DNA from: an uncultured Alphaproteobacteria bacterium
GTDB lineage: Bacteria > Pseudomonadota > Alphaproteobacteria > MPNO01 > UBA830
NCBI GenBank assembly: GCA_913046035.1
Contig: CAJWSW010000012.1
Coordinates: 1 to 52,814 of the forward strand
Length of the DNA stretch: 52,814 nt
Direction: 5' to 3'
Positions 44,727 to 52,601 of this stretch are shown piece by piece. The translations under genes were made by a program, and so were the position numbers. Under the pieces are notes generated by a model. That model saw nothing but the letters and a program-made list of their open reading frames with translations, had not been told where the DNA came from and made no database searches. The stretch's first letter is position 1. Each line of letters starts with the position of its first letter.

Positions 44727-45731
44727 ATGAACAAATGTGCTGAATTGTCCCTCTGCGAGTTTCTCCGGGGGTCGGCTCTCGCTGATAAAGTTACCGTAAA
44801 AATGGGCAACTTGCTAAACGGTGGCGCGATTCAGGAGAACCGTGCCATAACAGTAACAATCGACGGCGGAGACTTCGCTGGCACGAAAGAGATGGTCTTG
44901 CGAACAGAAGCGTCAACAACGGTACCTGAAAGTCGGCTACTAGAACAGCAATTTGCACTTCTTAAGGTTGCGAACGCAGCCGGCGTAAAAGTCCCGACAC
45001 CTTATTGGTATTGTGGCGACCCGTCTATTCTAGGCAAGCCATTCTACCTAATGCAGCGCCTTAAAGGGGAAGCACTAGGCATACGGATTACACGAGCAGG
45101 TCAACAGCCACACCTTGCCGCCGCGCTGGGCCGTGAACTCGCTCGTATTCACAATATCCAACCACCACAGATTAAACTTAGTTTTCTTGGCGCGGTATCC
45201 GAATCTCCAGCACTGGACGCCATTGCTAAATACCGTGTTTATCTGGACGAATTACCAGAACCCCACCCAACTTTGGAATGGACGCTACGCTGGTTGGAAA
45301 ACCGAGCGCCCACTTCGTGCAGCACTGTCCTGTGTCATCGAGATTTCCGCACCGGAAACTATTTGGTGCACGAGGGTGCGCTGACTGGGGTTCTTGATTG
45401 GGAATTCGCTGGGTGGGGAGACCCCCATGAAGACATCGGCTGGTTCTGCGCACGGTGCTGGCGTTTCTCAGCGCCGGGGCTTGAAGCGGGCGGCATTGCA
45501 GGGCGCAAGGTATTTTACAATTCCTACGAATCTTCCTCTGGTCGTAAATTAGAAAAAGAACTTATCGCCTATTGGGAAACAATGGCACACGTTCGCTGGG
45601 CAGTGATAGCACTGCAACAATCTATGCGATATCGGGCCGGCGGAGAACCAAGCCTTGACCTCGCTCTAATAGGTAGGAGGCTCGCGGAATTGGAATACGA
45701 ATGCCTTCGCCTGACGGGGGTGATGAAATGA
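44727..45731 (+). CDS. aminoglycoside-phosphotransferase-fold kinase (ACAD10/LvaA-like)
   Basis: A 334-residue APH-fold kinase. The catalytic loop VLCHRDFRTGNYLV gives HRDxxxGN at 204-211, and GVLDWEFAGWGDPHEDIGW gives the metal-binding Asp224. Antibiotic resistance is unlikely; in acyl-CoA gene clusters this fold phosphorylates hydroxyacyl-CoA substrates. It lies directly after the acyl-CoA dehydrogenase gene and overlaps the next small gene by four bases. Substrate is unproven. Confidence 0.85.
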   Translation: MNKCAELSLCEFLRGSALADKVTVKMGNLLNGGAIQENRAITVTIDGGDFAGTKEMVLRTEASTTVPESRLLEQQFALLKVANAAGVKVPTPYWYCGDPSILGKPFYLMQRLKGEALGIRITRAGQQPHLAAALGRELARIHNIQPPQIKLSFLGAVSESPALDAIAKYRVYLDELPEPHPTLEWTLRWLENRAPTSCSTVLCHRDFRTGNYLVHEGALTGVLDWEFAGWGDPHEDIGWFCARCWRFSAPGLEAGGIAGRKVFYNSYESSSGRKLEKELIAYWETMAHVRWAVIALQQSMRYRAGGEPSLDLALIGRRLAELEYECLRLTGVMK

Positions 45732-46114
45732 GAAATCGCCCTACTGCGGAAGAATTGCTTCAGATTGCAGAGGAAACCTTGTCTAACAAAGTCACAACGA
45801 ACCTACCGCAAGAGCAGCGATACAATGTGGCTATGATCGTCTCGGCGATAGGAATTGCTAGACGGGAATTGGCGGGCGGACGTTTTGCGTGGGACGGGGA
45901 ATTAGATGCGCTACAAAGGCTATATGCCACTGATATCCAAAAACCTGCAGAATCTACATTATTCAATCTTAGCTCAAAACTTGCATCTGATTTTAGAGCT
46001 GGGGTTTATGATGAAAGTAGCGAAAACCACAAGGTGGCACTCAATATTTTAATTAAAGACGTGCTCGCCCGTCTGAACGAAGACAGTCCCCGTTATCTTA
46101 AAATGACGTCGTAG
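45728..46114 (+). CDS. DUF6285-type small protein, kinase partner
   Basis: A 128-residue, mostly helical, soluble protein. RPTAEELLQIAEETL at the N-terminus and YNVAMIVSAIGIARREL are the parts I recognise as DUF6285-like. ATG 45728 overlaps the kinase stop (ATGA), which sets the start and indicates a linked product. In the levulinate pathway a small protein (LvaB) next to the APH-type kinase raises its activity, and this protein is in the same position and of similar size. Family assignment is from memory of the sequence pattern. Confidence 0.75.
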   Translation: MRNRPTAEELLQIAEETLSNKVTTNLPQEQRYNVAMIVSAIGIARRELAGGRFAWDGELDALQRLYATDIQKPAESTLFNLSSKLASDFRAGVYDESSENHKVALNILIKDVLARLNEDSPRYLKMTS

Positions 46115-46540
46115 AGCCTCGCCTGGCCGATACTATCTCTGTAGGACATATCTCCGCACAAACTTACTGTTGCCGATCGAATTGAAAGCAGAACTCTTTT
46201 TGGGAAATGGTCTAACGCGCATACGATGGAAAAAGGAAACATCAGCCATTAAATGGCTTACACGAGTTTCCTAGTTCACACGAGTCTAAAAAAGAGACAA
46301 CAGGACGACCTTGCGAGAGGTGATCGACCGCCAGTAAAATAAGAGTCGACGTTTAATCCAAAATTACATCAATTGCCCGCGTTTCCATCGAAAACGAGTG
46401 AACTAGCGATTTAGTTAGCATGAGCTAGTTTTTATAGGTTTATATTATTTTATTAGCCCTTGTGAATGTCAGGATAGGCGGTACAGTCCCTTTGTCGCAA
46501 AAAAATTTTCAAAGTGAGCCATAGACAAATAAAGGGGCAA
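46115..46540. other. 426-base intergenic region before Mn/Zn importer
   Basis: No gene is seen. AACTAGC (46401-46407) and GCTAGTT (46424-46430) form an inverted repeat with a 16-base loop followed by TTTAT; it could be a weak terminator or a regulator site. The region 46430-46460 is very AT-rich (TTTATATTATTTTATTAG) and may hold the importer promoter. AAAGGGG at 46531 is the ribosome site for the binding-protein gene. I found no convincing Fur/Mur, Zur or MntR operator. Confidence 0.4.
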
Positions 46541-47509
46541 ATGAAAAAATTTGGAAAATCCATTAGCTGGACTGCGGCGGCACTTATATTTGTTCTTTTC
46601 CCAGTTACAGCCGGTGGTAAGCAGCAGAAGGTTAATATTGTCGCTACCATCGCGCAAATTGGTCAACCGCTATCGGTTATCGCCGCGGACCGTGCCAACA
46701 TCGAAACCCTTATTAGCGAGGGGGTTGATCCGCATCTCTATCGACTTACCCGTTGGGATGTATCGAAACTGAACCAAGCCGACATGATTGTTTATAATGG
46801 ACTAAATCTCGAAGCTCAGATGGTTGACATGTTAAGGCGGTTTTCAGCGCAAAAACCTGTAATCGGGATTGCGAACGCCCTTAAGGATCGCACCATACTT
46901 CTACAGAATGGCAAAGCGCACGACCCACATGTCTGGATGGACCCAACCCTTTGGGTAGTCGCTCTAAGCACAGCTGTAAGAGAGCTCGCAAAAATTGATC
47001 CGCCAAACGCGCAATTTTATAAAAAAAATGCGGCCGCCTATTTCAGGCGAGTATATGATCTGCATGACCGCGCGAAAAAAGCCATTGCTTCCATACCCCT
47101 TTCTTCCCGGGCACTGGTCACTGCACATGATGCGTTCGGGTATTTTGGCCATGCATATGCAATAGACGTTCTGGCAATTCAGGGTATAAGTACTGAGAGT
47201 GAGGCGGGCATTCACCAGATCGAATCCCTAGTTGAAACACTGGTAAACCGTCGTATCGAAGCTGTTTTCGTAGAAACTACAGTATCCGAAAATAACATCC
47301 GCGCGCTGATAGAAGGCGCGAGTGCACAGGATCATGAAGTTCGAATTGGCGGCACGCTTTATTCAGATGCTATGGGTCGCAAAGGTACTTACGCGGGAGA
47401 GTACTTGGGTATGTTTGACCATAATATTACGACCATAATCCGCGCGCTGGGTGGTAGCGCCCCGCTGCGCGGTTTCGGGGGGCAGCTAGCCCAGAAGAAA
47501 GGAATGTGA
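46541..47509 (+). CDS. metal ABC transporter substrate-binding protein (MntA/TroA/SitA type)
   Basis: A 322-residue cluster A-I binding protein with a signal peptide (residues 1-25). Expected ligands are His65 (VDPHLY), His130 (HDPHVWMDP), His196 (TAHDAFGYFG) and Asp276 (TLYSDAMG), the pattern of manganese/zinc/iron binders such as TroA. It lacks a His-rich loop. ATG 46541 has AAAGGGG upstream; the longer frame to 46514 precedes the signal peptide. First gene of a four-gene importer; its stop overlaps the ATPase start by one base. Mn is favoured because the operon has two permease genes in MntABCD style. Confidence 0.9.
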   Translation: MKKFGKSISWTAAALIFVLFPVTAGGKQQKVNIVATIAQIGQPLSVIAADRANIETLISEGVDPHLYRLTRWDVSKLNQADMIVYNGLNLEAQMVDMLRRFSAQKPVIGIANALKDRTILLQNGKAHDPHVWMDPTLWVVALSTAVRELAKIDPPNAQFYKKNAAAYFRRVYDLHDRAKKAIASIPLSSRALVTAHDAFGYFGHAYAIDVLAIQGISTESEAGIHQIESLVETLVNRRIEAVFVETTVSENNIRALIEGASAQDHEVRIGGTLYSDAMGRKGTYAGEYLGMFDHNITTIIRALGGSAPLRGFGGQLAQKKGM

Positions 47510-48312
47510 TGACCCCACCCCGCCGGGCCACTCTTAATTCTAGCGCTTCAAATTCCAACACAGCAACAACACCCCTTGCCTTCCGCAGCCTTACCGTTAG
47601 CTATGGTGCGAAGCTCGCATTATGGGATTTAAATGTCACAGTACAAAATAGAAGCTTAATGGCCGTCATTGGCCCCAATGGTGGCGGCAAGTCTACAATG
47701 ATTAAATCGGTACTCGGATTAACGCCCGTTATTTCCGGCGAAGTACTTGTGTTCGACACGACTGTGAAAAATGCCCGTAAGCGGGTTGCCTACATGCCAC
47801 AGCGCACGAGCGTCAACTGGGACTTCCCAGCTTCAGTAGAAGATGTGGTCGCGATGGGGCTTTACAGAAAAATTGGTTGGTGTCGGCCGGTGCGGCGTCG
47901 CCACCGCGATGCTGCGCGCGAATTTCTCGACCGTTTAGGCATATCCAATTTAGCAGACCGGCAAATCGGGCAACTGTCTGGCGGTCAACAACAGCGGGTA
48001 TTTCTTGCTCGCACGCTTGCCCAGGACGCGGATCTTTATCTAATGGATGAACCCTTCGCTGGCATTGACGCCGCAACCGAACGCGTCATTGTCGATTTAT
48101 TTCATGATATTCGCGCAAACGGGGCTACCGTATTATGTGTACACCATGATTTACAAACCGTTCACGATTATTTTGATCACGCACTAGTCCTCAATATGCG
48201 CGCTATCGCATCCGGACCAGTCAACCTAGTCATAAACGAAGAAAACCTGCAATCTGCCTATGGCGGTCGCCTTGCGACAAACGAAATCCGCGCAATCACA
48301 AAAGCGGGGTGA
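47509..48312 (+). CDS. metal ABC transporter ATP-binding protein
   Basis: A 267-residue ATPase: Walker A GPNGGGKS (55-62), signature LSGGQQQR (156-163), Walker B LYLMDEP (176-182) and the switch His in CVHHD. The first 22 residues are Ser/Asn/Thr-rich and not part of the domain. ATG 47509 forms TGATG with the preceding stop. It energises the two permeases downstream. As the only metal-type ATPase in the window it might also serve the ATPase-less zinc permease at 31961. Confidence 0.93.
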   Translation: MTPPRRATLNSSASNSNTATTPLAFRSLTVSYGAKLALWDLNVTVQNRSLMAVIGPNGGGKSTMIKSVLGLTPVISGEVLVFDTTVKNARKRVAYMPQRTSVNWDFPASVEDVVAMGLYRKIGWCRPVRRRHRDAAREFLDRLGISNLADRQIGQLSGGQQQRVFLARTLAQDADLYLMDEPFAGIDAATERVIVDLFHDIRANGATVLCVHHDLQTVHDYFDHALVLNMRAIASGPVNLVINEENLQSAYGGRLATNEIRAITKAG

Positions 48313-49514
48313 CCGGCTTAATGTTCGAAAAGGCCCTCGCAGTCTTTACATTCCAGGCCGGTTACAACACTTCGATCGTTATGGCAGGCGTTGTCGCGCT
48401 CGGTATCGGCGGCGGGGTAATCGGCGTGTTTCCCTTTCTGCGCAAACGCACGCTGATATCGAACGCTATCAGCCATGCCACACTTCCTGGAATCGGGCTT
48501 GCGTTCCTAATGGGGATCACGCTGGGCGGAACCGGGCGGAACCTTATGTTGCTAATGGCGGGCGCTGCGCTTACTGGGGCCCTTGGCGTCCTAGCCGTCC
48601 AATGGATCAAAAATCATACCAGACTCGCTGAAGACACTGCTATTGGAACTGTACTTAGCGTATTTTTCGGTTTCGGAATTGTACTGTTGAGCCACATTCA
48701 GACGCTTAAAGGCGGTAGCCCAGCTGGTCTGAACAGTTTTCTGCTTGGATCTGCTGCGGCTCTGACTGCCGCCGAAGCACAGCTCATCGCCTTTTCCGCT
48801 GCTGGTGTGATCACGATTTCGATTATCTTTTTTAAGGAGTTCGCTGTGGTGGCATTCGATGAGGATTTTGCTGCCGCTCAGGGCTGGCATACCACGCGAA
48901 TTGACCTAATTATGATGGCGCTGCTTTTAGCTATTGTTACCATTGGTTTAAAAACAGCCGGGCTGATTTTGGTTGTTGCACTAGTCATTATACCCCCTGC
49001 AGCAGCATGGTTTTGGACTATGCGTTACAACCGGATGATTGTTCTAGCTGGCACGATTGGAGGTTTATCTGGCTGGATCGGTGGTACTGTCTCTGCACTG
49101 GTTCCTAAAGTGCCAACTGGCGCGGTAATTGTTCTAGTCGCCGCCGCCATATTCACATTCAGCCTATTATTTGCCCCGGCGCGTGGCGTCATTGCGTGGG
49201 GCATACGACACATTTTTCTTAAATTTCGGATTGCAGAGACATGCGGCCTTATTGCGATAGCGAACGGTTTCATGCCGCCGGATACGTTGGCCCGAAAGAT
49301 TATGCGCTGGCGCGGATACCTTGATATTAACGGCAAGCTGACCCAATCGGGCGCGACAGCGGCAGAGGATAGGCAACGCCAACAACACCTTTGGTTCGCC
49401 TACCAAGAGCGATATCCCGATGCCGACCGCTCTTTAAATCCTCTTACGAATGGCAAGATAGAGTCTGTATTACCGCCCGATATTCTGGCTGAGCTCGAAA
49501 ACAAAACGACGTAA
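48309..49514 (+). CDS. metal ABC transporter permease with C-terminal DtxR/MntR-like extension
   Basis: A 401-residue protein. Residues about 1-295 are an ABC-3 permease with eight or nine membrane segments (FRKRTLISNAISHATLPGIG-like N-terminal loop, GLILVVALVIIPPAAAWFW). Residues about 300-401 are soluble: GYLDINGKLTQSGATAAEDR, HLWFAYQERYPDAD and LPPDILAELE resemble the winged helix and following part of iron/manganese-dependent DtxR-family repressors. Such fused permeases are known among MntC-type proteins. GTG 48309 overlaps the ATPase stop (GTGA); ATG 48321 is an alternative. The tail may sense cytoplasmic metal. Confidence 0.87.
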   Translation: MTGLMFEKALAVFTFQAGYNTSIVMAGVVALGIGGGVIGVFPFLRKRTLISNAISHATLPGIGLAFLMGITLGGTGRNLMLLMAGAALTGALGVLAVQWIKNHTRLAEDTAIGTVLSVFFGFGIVLLSHIQTLKGGSPAGLNSFLLGSAAALTAAEAQLIAFSAAGVITISIIFFKEFAVVAFDEDFAAAQGWHTTRIDLIMMALLLAIVTIGLKTAGLILVVALVIIPPAAAWFWTMRYNRMIVLAGTIGGLSGWIGGTVSALVPKVPTGAVIVLVAAAIFTFSLLFAPARGVIAWGIRHIFLKFRIAETCGLIAIANGFMPPDTLARKIMRWRGYLDINGKLTQSGATAAEDRQRQQHLWFAYQERYPDADRSLNPLTNGKIESVLPPDILAELENKTT

Positions 49515-49516
49515 CC

Positions 49517-50461
49517 GTGACAAATTTTCTGACCATTGATTTCCCGGCAATCCTAGTTGCGATCCTGACAGCGACAACCTGCGGTCTACTAGGTAATTTT
49601 TTAGTACTTCGCCGGCAGGCCTTAATTGGAGACGCCATCTCGCATGTCGCCCTCCCAGGCATTGTTATAGGGTTTTTAATCACTGGCACCGTCGCCACAC
49701 TGCCCCTAATGTTGGGCGCCATGGGCGCCGCTGTGATAAGCGTTGGACTGATAGAGACCATCCGGAGGGTTGGCGGACTCGAAAGCGGCGCCGCGATAGG
49801 GGTAGTATTCACTGCGATGTTTGCAGCCGGGATCGTCCTTCTAGAGCAAACTGATGCATCCAATGCTCATATTGACGCCGAACACGCGCTCTATGGCAAC
49901 CTTGAATCGACCTTGTGGCTAGGGCTCTCGAGTTGGACCGATCTTTTAACTAAAGACGCGTATGCCAGCATGCCGCGCGAACTTGGCACAATAATAGGTG
50001 TTACATTAGCGATCTCATTTCTGATCGTCACTTTCTTCAAAGAGCTAAAGATTACGACCTTTGACCCCGGGCTTGCCACCAGCCTTGGTCTGCCAGTTCG
50101 CACTATTTCAAACGTCCTCATCATCCTAGTGGCGGTTGCTGCCGTCGCTGCATTCGATGCCGTTGGTTCAATTTTAGTAATTGCAATGTTCATCTGCCCA
50201 GCAGCGACGGCACGGATGCTTACAGACAACCTAGCGAGACAATTGTGGCTCAGCGTGGCCGTCGGGACTGTAGCCAGCATAGGAGGATACATTCTTGCGG
50301 CATTTGGACCGCAAGCTTTTGGCAGTCAAAAAGCGTTGAGTGCTGCAGGTATGATCGCTGTGATAGCTGGCTTACTGCAGTTATTTACAATGATCGCAGC
50401 ACCGCGCTACGGAATACTTACCCGTTTCATTAGATATGGGCGTAACAAAAAACATTTCTAA
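49517..50461 (+). CDS. metal ABC transporter permease
   Basis: A 314-residue ABC-3 permease without the soluble tail of its neighbour. LGNFLVLRRQALIGDAISHV near the N-terminus and DAVGSILVIAMFICPAATA in the second half are the usual landmarks; about nine hydrophobic segments are visible. GTG 49517 follows the previous stop by two bases. With the 48309 gene it should form a heterodimeric channel. It ends the importer operon; a hairpin with T-run lies 140 bases downstream. Confidence 0.9.
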   Translation: MTNFLTIDFPAILVAILTATTCGLLGNFLVLRRQALIGDAISHVALPGIVIGFLITGTVATLPLMLGAMGAAVISVGLIETIRRVGGLESGAAIGVVFTAMFAAGIVLLEQTDASNAHIDAEHALYGNLESTLWLGLSSWTDLLTKDAYASMPRELGTIIGVTLAISFLIVTFFKELKITTFDPGLATSLGLPVRTISNVLIILVAVAAVAAFDAVGSILVIAMFICPAATARMLTDNLARQLWLSVAVGTVASIGGYILAAFGPQAFGSQKALSAAGMIAVIAGLLQLFTMIAAPRYGILTRFIRYGRNKKHF

Positions 50462-50498
50462 TTTGCCTTGAAATAGCCCCATTGTTTTCAAAATGAAG

Positions 50499-50515
50499 AC
50501 ACATTGGCCTCATAC
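50499..50515. repeat. left copy of a short near-direct repeat flanking the polymerase-like gene
   Basis: ACACATTGGCCTCATAC here matches ACACATTTGCCTCACAT at 52150-52166 in 15 of 17 bases by my alignment, in the same orientation. The two copies enclose the 50653-52050 gene and both terminators. They could be footprints of insertion or a chance match in AT-rich spacer. Confidence 0.3.
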
Positions 50516-50600
50516 AATTTTAGTATGGGCAAAAGACATTCAAGCGACACACACACGCACACTCTCAAAATTTTTGGCTGTCGGCTGCTCGTTCCTGACT

Positions 50601-50627
50601 CCGCTCGAATTTGGCGGGTTTTTTTTA
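50601..50627 (+). terminator. rho-independent terminator after the metal importer operon
   Basis: CCGC (50601-50604) pairs with GCGG (50614-50617) over a 9-base loop, extended by a T-G pair and followed by a run of eight T. It lies between the importer operon and the next gene, only about 25 bases before the GTG of that gene. Confidence 0.5.
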
Positions 50628-50652
50628 TTGAGGATAGAAGAGGGCAATAGCC

Positions 50653-52050
50653 GTGGAGGGAGTAAGCCAAGAGGTAACTCAGTTTTATCAAGCTTCGTCA
50701 GGTGGTGAACGAAGCGATGGGGAAAGACGCGACCTAGCCAAAGCCAGGTATATGGCTTTGGACAGATACCCAGTCACCGATCTCGCGAATGAACTTTGTC
50801 GAACTGTCGGTGACTACCTGATTGATACCGACCGTAAGCGAAAAAACCGACGAGGCAAGAAGGCGCTGAAAAAATACCACCGTGCAACGGGCGCTGTGAT
50901 TGCCGATCTTATATTGGGATTTCGCCGCGAAAAATCACCTCTTTCATATCGCACTCTATCAGCTGCAACATTTAACGACGGTCCTGTCTCATACAGAAAT
51001 TTCAAATCCATCATTAATTCACTTGAAGGCCTTGGACTGGTCTTTAAGGCCGCACAGGGTTTTTACAAACGCGCAATCATCTCATCTGGTCAAGCCACCT
51101 GTTATTGCGTCAGCCCATTACTTCTTGAAATAGCTGCCGAATTTGAAATCACACCGGCCAATATCGACAAGCACTTTGCCTGCGAGCTTCCTCGGACACC
51201 ACTGGTGCTGCACGCCGCAAAAGACCGGCATGATTGGAGGCATTCCATAAGTCGATACCGCCCCTTTACAGGGGAGAAGAAGGTTCATTTTGAGCCGACC
51301 GACCAGACAAGAAAACTGGAAGCCGAAGTTACCGAACTCAATGAGTTCTTCTCTGAGTTCAAACTCGAAGGAGGAACGCACCGAGGCTACCGCCGGATCT
51401 TTAACCTGAGTTCGGAAGTGGGCTATCGCTGGAACAAAGGTGGTCGTCTCTACAGCGTTGGCGAAGAGAACTACCAGATGCTTCCCGCAGGTGAGCGAGC
51501 CTTGATGCGGATCAATGGTGAGCCAGTCGTAGAACTTGATATTAGGGCAAGCTTTCTGACAATCCTCTATGCCCAGCACTGTCAGACGCTCGATCTTTCA
51601 ACAGATCCATATCAAATAAAAGGTATCCCGCGGCATGTTGTTAAACAGTGGGTGGAAATGACGGTCGGTCACAATACCTATCATCGCTCGTGGCCAAAGG
51701 CTCTTAAAAACAGGTTCTTCGAAGACACCGGATACAAGCTACAAAAGGTCCATCATATCAAGACAGTTCGAGATGCTGTCCTCAGCAAACACCCAGTTAT
51801 TGCGAAGCGCCAAAACCACCACACTGATATCTTTGATCTCATGTATCTGGAAGCAGAAGCAATGGTGCGTGCAATGCTCCAGCTGAAGCGAGCTTATGGG
51901 ATCCCGTCTCTGACCGTTCATGACAGCATCATCGTTCGAGAACGCGATGTGTGTGCAGCGGCTGAGGCTGTCACGCGAAATTTTAAGTCTGTCTGTGGCG
52001 TGGAACCAGAGTTTGGGAACTGGAAAAGGCCGGCGACCGGCTCGATCTGA
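50653..52050 (+). CDS. uncharacterised protein with winged-helix-like N-terminus and family A polymerase-like motifs
   Basis: A 465-residue soluble protein. Residues about 75-140 look like a winged helix (RTLSAATFNDGPVSYRNFKS, LEGLGLVFKAAQGFYKR), as in plasmid-type replication proteins. Residues about 245-440 hold a conserved core: RRIFN, GGRLYS, INGEPVVELDIRASFLTILY (Asp296), DPY at 318-320, SKHPVIA, and SLTVHDSIIVRERD (Asp424). The Asp296 and HDS segments resemble motifs A and C of family A DNA polymerases, whose aspartates bind the catalytic metals. No exonuclease domain is visible. I know similar unannotated proteins from mobile or plasmid regions but no proven function. GTG 50653 has AGAGGG upstream. 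It is monocistronic between two terminators. Confidence 0.8.
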   Translation: MEGVSQEVTQFYQASSGGERSDGERRDLAKARYMALDRYPVTDLANELCRTVGDYLIDTDRKRKNRRGKKALKKYHRATGAVIADLILGFRREKSPLSYRTLSAATFNDGPVSYRNFKSIINSLEGLGLVFKAAQGFYKRAIISSGQATCYCVSPLLLEIAAEFEITPANIDKHFACELPRTPLVLHAAKDRHDWRHSISRYRPFTGEKKVHFEPTDQTRKLEAEVTELNEFFSEFKLEGGTHRGYRRIFNLSSEVGYRWNKGGRLYSVGEENYQMLPAGERALMRINGEPVVELDIRASFLTILYAQHCQTLDLSTDPYQIKGIPRHVVKQWVEMTVGHNTYHRSWPKALKNRFFEDTGYKLQKVHHIKTVRDAVLSKHPVIAKRQNHHTDIFDLMYLEAEAMVRAMLQLKRAYGIPSLTVHDSIIVRERDVCAAAEAVTRNFKSVCGVEPEFGNWKRPATGSI

Positions 52051-52070
52051 GCTAAATGTCAGTCTCCCCA

Positions 52071-52098
52071 GGTGCAGGGTTTCCCCTCCCCCTGTACC
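52071..52098 (+). repeat. 9-bp stem hairpin downstream of the polymerase-like gene
   Basis: GGTGCAGGG (52071-52079) pairs with CCCTGTACC (52090-52098), eight Watson-Crick pairs and one G-T, over a pyrimidine-rich 10-base loop. It precedes a strong terminator by six bases, so the transcript would end in two adjoining hairpins, perhaps protecting the 3' end. Confidence 0.5.
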
Positions 52099-52104
52099 GT
52101 TCAG

Positions 52105-52141
52105 GCTGCGGTGGTGTTCCTCCAGCCACCGCAGCTTTTTT
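52105..52141 (+). terminator. strong rho-independent terminator
   Basis: GCTGCGGTGG (52105-52114) pairs perfectly with CCACCGCAGC (52126-52135) over an 11-base loop, followed directly by six T and then ATTTTT. This is a textbook intrinsic terminator for the 50653-52050 gene. Confidence 0.9.
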
Positions 52142-52149
52142 ATTTTTCA

Positions 52150-52166
52150 ACACATTTGCCTCACAT
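52150..52166. repeat. right copy of a short near-direct repeat
   Basis: ACACATTTGCCTCACAT, in the same orientation as the copy at 50499-50515 and differing at two of 17 bases. It lies just after the strong terminator. Confidence 0.3.
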
Positions 52167-52262
52167 TTTCACAAAATTGCCTTTATCTCCTCACACCTGA
52201 GCCCCATTCGGACTGTCTACTGCTCCTGTCTGATGGTCAGACATTAAACATGGAGAAAGATT

Positions 52263-52601
52263 ATGATGCTCATGGGCGTATTCGCTGCTGCCACCACACT
52301 TGTAGTTGCTTCTACTGAAATTGACGGTATTGGCGCTACCAACCTACCAACAACTCCAAAGGTTGCATTTTTAGAGCCAAAACCCGAAGTCACTAAAATA
52401 AACGCCACATCCACTGCAATGCCGATTATGCAGAAGGTCACGTACTCCGATCCGGGCATTAGCGAAATACTCGCGAGCATGGAGAAGAAGACTAGTGTCA
52501 AAACGGTTAAGACTGAAAAGGTTGCCGACACAGATCCTAACCGGCGTTCGGCAATGGAATTTGCAAGGGATGACGAAAACTCAACCGATTGGATCAAATG
52601 A
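52263..52601 (+). CDS. small, probably exported protein upstream of bactofilin gene
   Basis: A 112-residue protein with a hydrophobic N-terminus (MGVFAAATTLVVAST) that could be a signal peptide or anchor, followed by a Thr/Pro/Lys-rich, low-complexity chain with no recognised domain (TSVKTVKTEKVADTDPNRR near the end). GGAGAAAG upstream supports the ATG at 52263 (or the next codon). Its stop overlaps the following bactofilin start (ATGA), so the two are coupled and may act together at the cell envelope. I do not recognise the family. Confidence 0.7.
   Translation: MMLMGVFAAATTLVVASTEIDGIGATNLPTTPKVAFLEPKPEVTKINATSTAMPIMQKVTYSDPGISEILASMEKKTSVKTVKTEKVADTDPNRRSAMEFARDDENSTDWIK

Noticed and set aside
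46359-46375. Possible Fur/Mur-type operator upstream of the metal importer
   Set aside because: Only one half-site (GCAATT on the minus strand) resembles the expected repeat; the other half does not match.
50546-50563. AC-repeat stretch before the terminator at 50601
   Set aside because: Simple low-complexity sequence; not a CRISPR or iteron array.
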